In this document: piece after piece, positions 1 through 11,269 of the stretch
How positions within the stretch are numbered: position 1 is the first letter of the stretch
Layout: each line of letters starts with the position of its first letter
NCBI GenBank assembly: GCA_027924645.1
Contig: BSBN01000781.1
Coordinates: 4,154,001-4,218,000 of the forward strand
Length of the DNA stretch: 64,000 bases
Direction of reading: 5' to 3'
Source: Cunninghamia lanceolata
Lineage: Eukaryota > Streptophyta > Pinopsida > Cupressales > Cupressaceae
Made by a program: the position numbers and the translations under genes
Notes under the pieces: model-generated
What the model was told of the DNA's origin: nothing
What the model saw: the letters and a program-made list of their open reading frames with translations, nothing else
The model's database searches: none

Positions 1-2
1 CA

Positions 3-962
3 GCCCCTACACAAAAGCAAACAAATGAGGGTCAAGAAGACACTGGTAAAGGACAGGGACAGTCTGATTTCAGGGGTGGATGGAAAGGTAATAGAGGAAG
101 ATTTGGAGGTGGTAGAGGTTCTACTACATTTTCAGGAAAATGTTACACCTGTGGTGAGTTTGGTCATCCATCTTTCAAATGTCCAGAAAACAAAGGTTCA
201 TCATCCAGAAATGATAGAACTAGTGACAAGAGAGTACAACTTGTACAAGAAGAGACAGTAGAGCAAAGTGCGCAGAGTTCAAACACTTATCAAAAGGATA
301 AGGAGCCTGATAATTATGCATACCCAGAGAGTGGAGAGTCTTTGATGATGAGAAGAACAGCAACTACCATGAAGGTACATGACAAAGAATCCCCACAAAG
401 AAGAGCTCCTTTCAAGACCATATGCAAGAGCAAAGGTAAAAAATGTAAGGTTGTCATTGATACTGGTTCAACAGACAATATGGTATCTCAGGAAATGGTG
501 GATAAACTGAATTTGGAAAGGATTCCACATCCACACCCTTACAAGGCATCTTGGGTGAGTGATAGTCAATCACTTTTTGTCTCTGAACAGGCATATGTAG
601 ATTTTCAGATTGGAGCATATCATGATAGAATTTTGTGTGATATTTTGCCCATGGAATGTTGTCACCTACTGTTGGGTAGACCATGGCAATTTGATAGAAG
701 GGTACTGTATGATGGGTATTCTAATACCTACACCCTCAAGAAAGATGGGAAGACTATGAAGTTAATGCCATTGCAGGCAGATGCTGCAGCACAGGGGGCA
801 GCCAAAATCATTTTGATGGGAAAGAAGGAGTCTGTGCAGATGCCTATAGGAGCAGGCATAAAAATAGATGAGGATACTGCAGGAAAAGAAGTTGTTAAGG
901 ATAACAGGTTGAAGAAAGTTTTAGTTTTGACTAACAGAGATCAGCAACAGGTGCAAAAATAG
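3..962 (+). pseudogene. Gag C-terminus with CCHC zinc knuckle plus retropepsin domain
   Basis: The frame is open from base 3 to the TAG at 960-962. A basic Gly/Arg-rich stretch (about 45-135) precedes a canonical zinc knuckle, C-X2-C-X4-H-X4-C, encoded from 141; this is the nucleic-acid-binding part of Gag. An aspartic protease follows, with catalytic Asp-Thr-Gly at 459-467 and the downstream LLLGRPW segment near 665-685 that closes this fold. The protease would cleave the Gag-Pol polyprotein. Gag and protease share one frame with no shift between them, as in chromoviruses. The reading frame stops soon after the protease, where RT would be expected. The N-terminal part of Gag lies outside the window. 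A clean 320-codon frame suggests the copy is not very old or decayed only after the pol deletion. Confidence 0.85.
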
Positions 963-1327
963 GTTTGCACACAGCAATCAGTTGAGAGGAATGACAAGGA
1001 TGTTGTCATAGTTGGGACTATTGCTTGTCCTATACAGGTTGACAGGAAGACAGGATTGAACATTGCAGAAGTTCAAGAGGCAGTTCAGCCAGAGGTTCTG
1101 GTCAGACAACCTGGCAAACACAGGGTATGTGAGAAAAAGGCCTACATTAACAGGCATGAGGATTTACTTGCCAGAAAGCAAGTTCCAGTTCAGAAGACTT
1201 GGAGCAGCCAAGCGCCAGCAGAGGACAAAGCTGGAACAGATCAGCATATTGCAAAGGCAAGGTGTAGAGGTGGAGGACTTCCACATACTAAACTCATGGG
1301 ACATGAGTTCTTTTCTGTTGGGGAGTA
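963..1327 (+). other. Internal 3' remnant of the truncated element
   Basis: A purine-rich stretch with overlapping short open frames (for example 1063-1374) but no recognisable RT, RNase H or integrase motif. It ends in TTGGGGAGTATGG (about 1318-1330), which resembles a polypurine tract next to a 3' LTR. It is probably the end of the internal region, fused to the protease by the pol deletion. Confidence 0.5.
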
Positions 1328-1817
1328 TGGTGCAGGAGCACCTACCTGACAGCTGGCCTTCAGGAGGCAGTTAGTTGTTTTAGGTCTTGTTTATGTTTCC
1401 AAGAAGGTCTGATAAGACCAATGCATGTAATAAGGTCATGCTGATCATGATAAGATCATGCTGACCATGCTTTGCTATTTTTAGCCAGTTTGTTAGGACA
1501 GTTGTCATGATATATGATCGGTTGGATCTCCCAGCCGCCTGGAGAGTTCCCAGCCGCTTGGAGTCGGGTCAGTAGTACTTGTAGGAAAATCTATTTAAGC
1601 ATGAGGATCGGTTGACTAGAGATCATCGATCAGACTTTGCAAGAGGAGAGACTGAATATTGTAATAGCATCTTTAGAAATCGAATAAGAGATCCTGTTCT
1701 GTTCAATTTCTGTTTGGTCTCTATTGTTTAATCGATTTACTGCATCTGGGTGGTTTTCATGGATTCGCTGATCCATTCCACCGGTTGATTTGTCTTATCG
1801 GTGGAATGGTGATGTAC
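1328..1817 (+). repeat. LTR-like segment (probable 3' LTR)
   Basis: It begins with TGGTGCAGGAGCACC after a polypurine-like run and ends near TGTACA. Inside are a TATA-like TATTTAAG at 1592-1599 and the motif GGTCTGATAAGACC. The same start and a close relative of that motif recur on the minus strand near 12.65 and 14.7 kb. Both borders are inferred, because no second LTR copy or target duplication is in view. Confidence 0.45.
1773..1809. repeat. 11-bp stem inverted repeat near LTR end
   Basis: CCATTCCACCG and its exact complement CGGTGGAATGG are separated by 15 bases. The stem could form a hairpin in the RNA near the presumed LTR end. Function unknown. Confidence 0.7.
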
Positions 1818-2009
1818 AGTAGGGTAGATGTTAGTTAGTTTGTTTGCATGCAGGTGTGCAGGATCGCGGCTGAAAGGTGTTGAAGACCCTAGCATGGGCA
1901 TGTGCTAGGTCGAGCTGATAAAGTGTGGAAGATCACCCTGGAAGTGGATCGAGTCATCCCAGGAGGTTCGGCGGATCAGAACAGCGAAAATCCGCTAAGG
2001 CTGAAAGTT

Positions 2010-2700
2010 TGTCAAAACAGCATCATCAGGATAATTTGGTGAATATCCTGCAGTCGTTTTGAGTATCATCATCCGAATAGGAGGAGATTGGCATGATGTA
2101 GTTGAGTGCATGAAGTGAATGTGCGTCGGGGTGATCATCATCAGGAGGGCCGAGGAGGAGCGTATCGGCATCAGGTTGAAGATCGGGTTGATCGTGGGCC
2201 GAAAAAAGCTAAGTTTGGCCAACAGCAGGATATGACGTCATCATCATCAGGATATACGTCATCAGGATATTTCAGAGCAGCAGGATATTGAGGAGCTGCG
2301 GTTGACGTCATCGTCATCAGGATATACGTCATCAGGATATCGGGTGACGTCAGCATCAAGGGGACGGTGCGAGAAGTTAAGGTTTATCATCATCAGGATA
2401 AATGGAAGGAACTGGATGTTCTTTATCCTGCTGATTATCATGATGTTGAATATCATGATGCTGAAGATAGCGAAGGCGGAAGTTGTCGCTGAAGTGAACA
2501 GTGGACATCAGGAGGATGTTCGCGCTGGTCGAACATGATGATGCTGTCGATAATCGAATAAGGTGATGCTGTTGGCAGGCGAAAGTGCGAAGGCTTGTCA
2601 TCAGGAGGATATTGGTCGGCGCAGGAAATATGATGATGCTGACAGTGTTAAGCAAAATATGATGATGATGGTGATGATGATGATGATGATGATGGGCTGC
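2010..2700. repeat. ATCATCAGGATAT / TGACGTCA repeat tract
   Basis: A dense, irregular array of ATCATCAGGATAT and GATGATG motifs with three perfect TGACGTCA palindromes (2233-2240, 2303-2310, 2344-2351), ending in a (GATGAT)n run at about 2660-2695. The vocabulary matches the U3 part of the LTR at 49.4-50.8 kb, so this may be a diverged LTR U3 of a related family. The short open frames here are by-products of the trinucleotide repeat. Confidence 0.7.
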
Positions 2701-2710
2701 AGACGTCCAT

Positions 2711-5292
2711 GCTGTATTGTAAGGTTATAGTGTGGATGCCTCTGCATCACACAGATACCCTTTGCACATGTTTTGACTTCATGATTTTCCTTTTGTATGT
2801 TGTATTATGGTATGAAAATACTATGGCCCCTTCTTCATCCTCTTCTATAATGAAATTGAGGGTCAAAACTTACGGTTACTCTTCTCTATTACTTGGTGAT
2901 AATGAATCCCTAAACTCATTTTTTATTGTCTTGAAGCAAACTTTACCACTGTTGAGATAGTCAGAGTTGATTCTTGATCATGAATATTGCAAATTACTTC
3001 AAATATCCATGGACAATGTCAATGTGTTTCTTAAGACAACCATGCCTTGACTATCCCTTGATGTTGGTCATGATTGTGCTTGGATGGCACAATAGTTCAT
3101 AGTTAGATTTTTTCCCCTAAAGTTTTCCTTTAACAAAGTAGTATTTGTAGTCCACCTTTTGATGATGTTAAAACAATATAAATACTTATTCTTAACATAA
3201 ACAATACATTTCTCACAAATACCAATGCATTCTAGACTCTTAAGGTTCATGGCACCATGCCTAAAGGTATGATAGTCAACAATGTACTATTATAGCAGCC
3301 TATGGTTGGTTTGACAATCCATAATAGTGATAGCATTCATGCCTAATAGTCCTTATCATTATTGTCATAATATATTTTACGTTTGAGGCCTTGTCTACAA
3401 CATACAAAGTTTACCTTTCTCACCCATACCTTTAGTATGTAAAGGACATTAATAGGGAATTTTCAATTTCCACTCAATCAGTGCAATCTAGGAGAGGATA
3501 GATTGTCTAAAGTTGTAATCTATTTCCATTTACACTTGCCATAACTACAAATGCTTAGTGTTTATTCTCAACCCTGATATATGAATAAAATGTGACCTAT
3601 TGTTCTAATAGGCCTATAGGGACAAAGAGGTGATAAAGCCTTTAATTCTAAACATGACATGGTTTTGATAACTTCCCATATTGGTAAGGTCCTGGATGAC
3701 AATCCTTTGATGCACCTAATTGTATGTTGCAATCCATCCATTAATATCAAAATGCCATGAATATCCTATGATCAACCATTCTAATGCCTAGGATAGTCAT
3801 ATTGCAATTTTGCTTCTCTATACTAAAACAACCCAAGGAATATCTACCCTTGAATTTGCATTTTAACAATCTAATGTCTTTACGAATAACATTGAGCCTT
3901 CTTTTGGGAAAACATTTTTGCCTTTAGAAGCTCCTCATTTCATGATAGCCTAAAATAGAATAAGTGGATAGTCATAACATTTTAGCATAATGGGAAAACC
4001 CTAAAGTGTGATAAAGTCTATACATTATCTATTCCCATCCATGTCACGAAGCAACTATTCAAATGCTAGGCCAACATGATTTAAACAATCATAAGGGCCA
4101 ACAATCCACTCCAAATGCATGGGAAAAGGACAACTCTTGGATCCCATATTAATCATGTTCACATGGCTGCTAGCATCTTCAAGTGAGTCAATACAAAAAT
4201 TGAAAGCCTCAAACTCATACACTTAAGAAAAATATACCTAATTAGAAATTTCATATGCATGAATAAGGAAGTCCTCATGCAATACAAACTAAAATGTGTC
4301 ACATTTAGACATGTCATCAAGTTGAGACTCATGTTTACTTAAGAATTAAAAGTCACTTGCCTCTTTGCATGCTTCAAAGTTCCAAACAAAGGACTCAACT
4401 TTAGGTGTAGCAGAGTCCTCATCAATGAGTGATTTACCATGGGCCTTCAACAAACTAAAATTATATATCATCTTTATGCTTATATAGAGGCTATATCATC
4501 TTTACAATTGTATGTCCAGGCTCTTTAGGAGTCTTCACAAACGTGTCCAAAGTAATATTACTCAAATCAAATAATGGCTTATATCTAGAGCTTTATTAAG
4601 TTGATACCTAGGTGGATTAGTGTGTAATCATTCAAATTAGATGGTAATTCACAAGTTTATAGAATAATAAAATGAATCCCTAGTCTAGAATCCAAATGTA
4701 CATATTTAAAGGAATTAAATACTTTGAACAAATTACTTTATTGAATTGGAGAAGGCATGTACAAATGTGCAATGTTTAGCTTATTCTTCCTTGTCTATAC
4801 TTTTATACAAATTTGTATGTACATGCGTGTGGTTCATGGATCAAGTGGTCAAGGTGACGATAGATATCAAACCCATATGACTTGTTCCTATCTTCCATGA
4901 TTACCATATATTCTATCCTATGTTACTTGTTTAGCTCGTATTCTTTCATATATTCAATCCTTACCTCCCATGATTTCCTCTATGGCTTGTTTGGTTCCTA
5001 AACATCTCTATGTTCTATGTTTAGAACCTATATTTTTCCATGTTACTTGTTTACTTATATATCCCTATGCTATATATATCCATGATGTCCCTATGTTCCT
5101 ATGAACTATGCTTGTGATCTCTATCTCTTATGTATCCATATTCCATGCTTATCATGATGTTTCTAATACTTCTTACACATTTAGCATTCTTATTCTTTAG
5201 TTATTTATATATGTATTTTAACATTTAATTTTTCCTTCTTATGTGTTCTTATCATCTCCTATTCTCATTTATGTATATCTAGTTGTATACTT
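2711..5292. other. Eroded intergenic sequence, no gene recognised
   Basis: No ORF longer than about 80 codons. A minus-strand stretch around 4215-4035 reads as protein-like text interrupted by stops, suggesting a decayed coding element that I could not assign. The part from 4850 to 5270 is T-rich low-complexity sequence. Confidence 0.4.
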
Positions 5293-5454
5293 TGGCATCG
5301 TAGATTATTTATGTATGGCATTGTAGATTATTTTGCATGGCATCATAAATTATTTTGTATGGCATCGTAGGTTATTTTGACTATACTCAAGGTACGATTT
5401 TTAGTTCTCATTTGTATTTCTTAATATTTTTCTTTCTACCTTTTTCTACATAAG
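5293..5454. repeat. 22-bp tandem repeat and copy 1 of a 139-bp duplicated block
   Basis: About four imperfect units of TGGCATCGTAGATTATTTTG start at 5293. Bases 5316-5454 recur with few changes at 6281-6419, a direct duplication about 965 bp apart. Confidence 0.75.
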
Positions 5455-5816
5455 GCATTCCATGAGATGACATGTATTTGATGTCTTTTGCCGAACAGTT
5501 CATGTGCCTTGTCTATGCTTTCACATATTACATACATGTGTCACATGGCAATTGCAACTACAACATCTGACAAAATTCTCATTTCTTTGAGGTATTCCAC
5601 CAAACCATTCATGTGCCTTGCTTATGCTTCCTTACTTTGCATTCTTATAAAAGTCCTATAACAGTCCTATAATCTTCATACTAATCTTAATAGTAATCTT
5701 GCCATCATTGCATTCCATGAGATGACATCTATTTGAGTTGTTCTATCAAACATTTTATGTGCCTAGTCTATCATTCCACACTTTGCATACATGTCTACTA
5801 GGATAGTTTTAACTAC
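5455..5816 (-). pseudogene. PPR-protein pseudogene fragments (set 1)
   Basis: Read on the minus strand, this stretch gives short blocks typical of PLS-class pentatricopeptide proteins: LVDMYAKCG, DVISWNA, and KAHELF-like helices, separated by stops and frameshifts. Intact plant PPR proteins bind organellar RNA, but these pieces are too broken to be translated. Together with 7100-7492 they outline remnants of one or more PPR copies, with repeat blocks and a minisatellite between them. Identification rests on the characteristic helix signature; the parent gene cannot be named. Confidence 0.6.
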
Positions 5817-5819
5817 AAT

Positions 5820-5951
5820 AGTCCTATAACAGTCCTAAAATAGTCCTAGAACAGTCTTAGAATAGTCCTAGAATAGTCTTAGAACAGTCCTAAAACAGTC
5901 TTAGAACAGTCCTAGAACAGTCCTATAAAAGTTCTAAAACAGTCCTATAAG
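5820..5951. repeat. 11-bp minisatellite, 12 units
   Basis: Twelve consecutive 11-bp units with consensus AGTCCTAGAAC run without indels for 132 bp. Two more units sit at about 5652-5673. The period is close to one helical turn. Confidence 0.9.
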
Positions 5952-6280
5952 GTAGGAGCACTTGATGGTGAATAATGGTATTTAAGAACAAATTTATAGT
6001 TTGGATAGGCATAAATTTGTTCCCAAAGTTGGAGCACTAGAGAGATCCTAAGGTTTCCTAGACGACCTAGGTTAAGATATAGGGTCATTTCTTTTCAAAT
6101 TTGGCCTATGATTGGGAGTCCAATTGAGTCCAAATTATACCTACCTCTTATTTATCTTGAGTTCTCCCACCAATCATGTTTTTGATTACTATTTTTTAGA
6201 ATTGTTTATTAAAAATCTTGTTTATTTAACTATAATGCATGCTTTTGACTATACAGGACTGCGAATAAGGTTATTTTACA

Positions 6281-6419
6281 TGGCATTGTAGATTATTTTG
6301 CATGGCATCGTAAATTATTTTGTATGGCATCGTAGGTTATTTTGACTATACTCGAGGTACGATTTTTAGTTCTCATTTGTATTTCTTAATATTTTGCTTT
6401 CTACCTTTTTCTACATAAG
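6281..6419. repeat. Copy 2 of the 139-bp duplicated block
   Basis: Near-identical to 5316-5454, including the 22-bp units and the flanking T-rich text. A short PPR-like scrap (about 6440-6490) follows it, as at 5455, so the duplication probably included adjoining PPR-derived sequence. Confidence 0.8.
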
Positions 6420-6499
6420 TTAATTTGTAAATTCATTTTGTACATATCCTGCAATCAAGGCATTCCATGAGATGACATGTATTTCCATGAGATGATCAT

Positions 6500-7099
6500 A
6501 AAAAGTAATCAACCATCAAATAATAAGATGTAATCATCATAATATACACAACATCATAATAAGCACAACATTTAATGTACATAAATGATATTCATGTTTA
6601 CTTAAATTTGCTTGTTCATGCTTCTCACAGGACGTCACCTCCCCTACCCATCCAGCTCTACAGAAGAAGAGAGACAACAAATGATCAAGCGGGATCACCA
6701 ATTGGCGGTAAGTGATTGATTACTTATGTCATGTTATATATTTTGAATATTAAATTATATATTCATGTGGATGTTGTTTGATTGTATTAACATGTGGAAA
6801 TTCAAAAATCTCTATCAAGGAGGTCTAGTCAATTAGCGATAGAGGATGAGTCATTGACTGGTTCACCATCTTCATGGCCTAGCAAGAGCCATCGATTATT
6901 TGATAGCAATCCATAGGAGATTTGATTTTGGGACATTTTGTTACATATGCCTATTTGGCTTTGTAAACATACTTTTGTATGTTATCGATGTATATCATTG
7001 TATATGCCCGTATGGTTTTATTTATACATGCCTATATGGCTTGATATATACACTATACATTATTTTCATGACATTATGCATATATGCATATATAAGATC
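6500..7099. other. AT-rich sequence, nothing recognised
   Basis: The 67-codon open frame at 6900-7103 is built from repeats of a TATATGCCTATATGGC-like motif and is not protein-like. Confidence 0.5.
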
Positions 7100-7492
7100 C
7101 TAATTTGGCGCAAGTAGGGAGAATTCTTGCAAAGGTTATGGAATTTGGTTTTGCACGTTCCAATTGTATTTGCTTCAAAGTTTCTAAAGCCTTTTCAAAA
7201 AATCCATTTTGTACATATCTTGCAATCATTGCATTCCATGAGATAGCATCTCTTTAAGGTGTCATGCCAAACTGTTCACATGCCTTGTCTATGCTTCCAC
7301 ACTTTGTATACATGTCTACAAGAGCAGCTGTAAATACATCCTATTCCGAAGATCCCATTTTTGCATAGGCAAGGAGAATGGTGGATAAGGTTGTGGAATT
7401 TGGATTTACACCCACCAATTACATTTTCTTAACATTTCCTTTCAATCCTTATCAAAAATTATATTTTTTACACATATTGCAATCATTGCATT
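7100..7492 (-). pseudogene. PPR-protein pseudogene fragment (set 2)
   Basis: On the minus strand this is the best-preserved PPR remnant. From high to low coordinates it reads NSTTLSTILLAYAKMG, then TAALVDMYTKCGSIDKA, then RDAISWNAMIARYVQNG, then KPNSITFARILPTCAKLG. These are consecutive L, S and P motifs in the correct order. Several stop codons and frame breaks make it a pseudogene. Set 1 at 5455-5816 repeats the same motifs in the same orientation, so the two could derive from one array or from a duplication. No mitochondrial or plastid targeting sequence and no E or DYW domain is visible. Confidence 0.75.
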
Positions 7493-7850
7493 CCTTGACT
7501 TATGATGTGCATAACATTCTTTCATTTGTGATGTGCATAACATGCTATAATTGTACAAGCTTACAATAAGTGATTCATGCTACAATGAAGCACAACATGA
7601 TGAAATAAGAAGATGTGTATTTACAACACTTAATAATATGTAGTAGTGTTGCTCATGTCACCAATACTATGTTTACATCTTCACATACATGGCTTACAAC
7701 ATGTGACAATAAACCACTACAAGTTGTATATGTGCTTAACAAGTATACATGTGATACAACACCCCAAAATGTGCATTGAATAAGGTGAGTGGTTCTTTTA
7801 TTAGTGGTGGTGTTTATTTTGGACATAAAATAATGGTTAATTTTGCAAAT
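7493..7850. other. Left flank of the giant palindrome, nothing recognised
   Basis: AT-rich sequence with repeated AACATG words; no gene or repeat boundary that I can support. Confidence 0.4.
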
Positions 7851-9493
7851 TTGTTTCATAAGTTAGTTGGGGTTGATTGAATGGTGAAAACTATTTGTAG
7901 AGGCATAAATAGGCCTATATTGTATGACCCAAGGGTTGAAGGTTGAATTTTTTGAAGTTGAAGCAATGTGTACATGGCACAACATGTTTCCATTACGGTT
8001 GAGGACCTAGTTGCATTGGGTGAATGATTGAGAATGTTTACATCAACATGATGGCACAACATGAACAAATTGCATGTTTGCATCAATTGCATTGGGTCAA
8101 TGATTGAGAATGTGTCAAATTGAACAATATTTTTTATTTTGCTTGTCGTGGGGCCAAACAAACTATGCCAATGCATCGGGGTGGGTAGGTAAATGCCAGG
8201 GGAGGTCTCATTTCATGCACCAAGCATCCTAGTCACTCCAGACAACAGGCTACCGACAAAGTCCCTTAAGATCCCTGAGACCAAAAAATTGCCAAAGTTT
8301 GACGGAGCAGTTCTCTGAATTTGTGATAGCTGGGAATGTTCTGTTTGGACCTATAGGTGCATATGGGGTCTATCCATAATAACCTCTCTTAGTTTTGGTC
8401 AAATCCATTCCATTTGACCGTGCCAAAATCAAACGCATTGTTGCAAAATGCTTCAATTTCATGCAGTGGAAAGGTGCTAGGTGTAACATTTTTCATTCCA
8501 TAGCTTGTGGGGCTAAACATACTATGCCAACGCATCAAGATGGGTGGGTAAATGCTAGGGGAGGTCTCATTTCATGCGCCAAGTGTCCCAGTCACTCTGG
8601 GCAATAGGCTACCGGCAAAGTCCCTTAAGATCCCTAAGACCAAAAAACTGCCAAACTTTGACGGAGCAGTTCTTTGAATTTGTGATAGTTGGGAACATCC
8701 TGTTTGGACCTACAAGTGCACATGGGGCTCATCCACAATAACCTCTCTTGGTTTTGGTCAACTCCATTCCGTTTGACCGTGCCGAAATCAAACGCATTGT
8801 TACAAAATGCTTCAATTTCATGCAATGGAAAGGTGCTAGGTGTGAAATTTTTCATTCCATAGCTCATGGGGCCAAACGGACTGTGTCGACACGTCAAGGT
8901 GGGTGGGTAAATGCTAGGGGAGGTCTCATTTTGTGTGCCAAGTGTCCCAATCACTTTGAGCAACATGCTACTGACAAAGTCCCTTAAGATCCCTGAGACC
9001 AAAAAATTGCCAAACTTTGACAGAGTAGTTCTTCGAATTCATGATAGCTGGGAACATTCTGTTTGGACCTACAAGTGTATGTGGGGTTCATCCACAATAA
9101 CCTCTCTTGGTTTTGTTCAACTCCATTCCATTTGTCCGTGCTGAAATCAAATGCATTATTACAAAATACTTCAATTTCATGTAGTGGAAAGGTGCTAGGT
9201 GTGACATTTTTCATTCCATAGCTCGTGGGGCCAAATGGACTGCACCGACGCGTTGAGGTGGGTGGGTAAATGCCATGGGAGGTCTCATTTCATGTGCCAA
9301 GTGTCCTAGCCGTTCCTAGCTATAAGCTACCGACAAAGTCAAAAGTTGCTAGGACTAAAATTTTGCATTCCATAGGACCTGGGGCCGAACGAATTGCACC
9401 AACATGTTGGGGTGGGTGGGTAAATGTTAGGGGAGGTCTTGTTTTGTGTGTCAAGCCTCCCAATCCTTCCGAGCTGTAAGCTACCGGTAAAGT
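7851..9493. repeat. Left arm of a 3.3-kb palindromic (foldback) element
   Basis: Bases 7851-9493 pair with 9495-11136 around a centre at 9494 (AAAGTGACTTT). The outer 400 bp is unique arm sequence. Inside it, units begin with CCCTTAAGATCCCTGAGACC at about 8263, 8622 and 8980 (spacing about 359 bp), followed by a shortened unit at 9339-9493. Arm pairs differ by scattered substitutions but stay in register over the whole length. Long inverted repeats made of internal tandem repeats are the hallmark of foldback-type elements. No transposase is present, and no target duplication is evident at the ends (7851 and 11136). Confidence 0.9.
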
Positions 9494-9494
9494 G

Positions 9495-11136
9495 ACTTTG
9501 CTGGTAGCTTATAGCTTGGAACGATTGGGATGCTTTGCGCACAAAACGAGGCCTCCCCTAGCATTTACCCACCCACCCCGACGTGTTGGCACAATCTGTT
9601 CAGCCCTAGGACCTGTGGAATGCAAAATTTTAGTCCTAGCGACTTTTGATTTTGTCGGTAGCTTACATCTTGGAATGACTGGGACGCTTGGCGCATGAAA
9701 CAAGACCTCCCTTGGCATTTACCCACCCACCCTAACACATTGGCATAGTCTGTTCGGCCCCAGAAGCTATGGAATGAAAAATGTCACACCTAGCACCTTT
9801 CCACTGCATGAAATTAAAGCATTTTGCAACAATGCATTTGATTTCGGCACGATCAAACGGAATGGAGTTGACCAAAACTGAGAGAGGTTATTGTGGATGA
9901 ACCCCACGTACACCTATAGGTCTAAATAAAACATTCCCAGCTATGACAAATTTGGAGAATTGTTCTGTCAAAATTTGGTAGTCTTTTGGTCTCAAGGATC
10001 TTAAGGGACTTTGCCGGTAGCCTGTTGCTCGAAGTGACTGGGACGCTTGGCGCACAAAACAAGACCTCCCCTGGCATTTACCTGCCCACCCTGACGCGTT
10101 GGCGCAATCCATTTAGCCCCACGAGCTACGTAATGAAAAATTTCACACCTAACACCTTTCCACTGCATGAAATTGAAGCATTTTGCAACAATGCGTTTGA
10201 TTTTGGCACAGTCAAACATAATGGAGTTGACCAAAACTGAGAGAGGTTATTGTGGATGGACCCCACATGTACCTATAGGTCTAAATAGAACATTCCCAAC
10301 TATCACAAATTTGGAGAACTACTCCGTCAAAGTTTGGTAATTTTTTGGCCTTAGGGATCTTAAGGGACTTTGCCGGTAGCCTGTTGCTTGGAGTGACTGG
10401 GACACTTGGCGCATGAAACAAGACCTCCCTTGGCATTTACTGCCCACCCCAATGCATTGGCATAGTCCGTTCGACCCCATGAGCTATGGAATGAAAAATG
10501 TCACACCTAGCACCTTTCCACTGCATGAAATTGAAGTATTTTGCAACAATGCGTTTGATTTCGACACGGTCAAATAGAATGGAGTTGACCAAAACTGAGA
10601 GAGGTTATTGTGGATGGACCCCATGTACACCTATAGGTCCAAACATAACATTCCCAGCTGTCATGAATTCAAAGAACCACTCCGTCAAAGTTTGACAATG
10701 TTTTGGTCTCAGGGATCTTAAGGGACTCTACTAGTAGCCTATTGCTCAGACTGACTGGGATGCTTGGCGCATGAAGTGAGACCTCCCTTGGCATTTACCT
10801 ACCCACCCTGACGCATTGGTACAGTCCGTTTGGTCCCACGATGAGCAGAACAAAAATTTTTGTTTAAGTTGACACATTCTCAATCATTGACCCAATGCAA
10901 TTGATGCAAACATGCAATTTGTTCATGTTGTGCCATCATGTTGATGCAAACATTCTCAATCATTCACCCAATGCCACTAGGTCCTCAACTATAATGGAAA
11001 CATGTTGTGCCATGTACACATTGCTTTAACTTCAAAAAATTCAACCTTCAACCCTTGGGTCGTACAATATAGGCCTATTTATGCCTCTACAATTAGTTTT
11101 CACCATTCAACTGACCCCAACTAACTTATGAAACAA
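9495..11136. repeat. Right arm of the 3.3-kb palindromic element
   Basis: Mirror image of 7851-9493. Unit borders (GGGATCTTAAGGGACTTTG) fall near 10008, 10353 and 10712, with a short unit next to the centre. The outer end reads CCCCAACTAACTTATGAAAC, the complement of the left outer end. Transcription through either arm into the other would make a very long hairpin RNA. Confidence 0.9.
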
Positions 11137-11269
11137 CTAACTTATGATTCAACTCAACATGATAGAGTTACACATTCCATATGTAGACTACTCAAGAGCT
11201 AGGTCTATTTAGCATGTTTTTTGACCAAATCTTTCTAAGACAACATCAAACCCACGTGAGAACTACCAT

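Larger units (their letters stand above)
1..1817 (+). mobile_element. 3' part of a Ty3/gypsy LTR element, polymerase deleted
   Basis: The window opens inside a plus-strand element. The order is gag C-terminus, protease, a short non-polymerase stretch, and then an LTR-like segment. No reverse transcriptase, RNase H or integrase motif lies between the protease (ending at 962) and the LTR-like segment (from about 1328), so the pol core is deleted and the copy cannot be autonomous. The protease text ending in a LLLGRPW motif is typical of chromovirus-type Ty3 elements, which differ from the two Tat-like elements at the other end of the window. The 5' end is outside the window. Confidence 0.8.

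Noticed and set aside
7851..11136. Mutator-type DNA transposon
   Set aside because: No 9-bp target duplication at the palindrome ends and no transposase; long inverted repeats alone are not enough.
7851..11136. CRISPR-like array from regular 359-bp repeats
   Set aside because: Unit size, eukaryotic context and absence of spacers exclude it.
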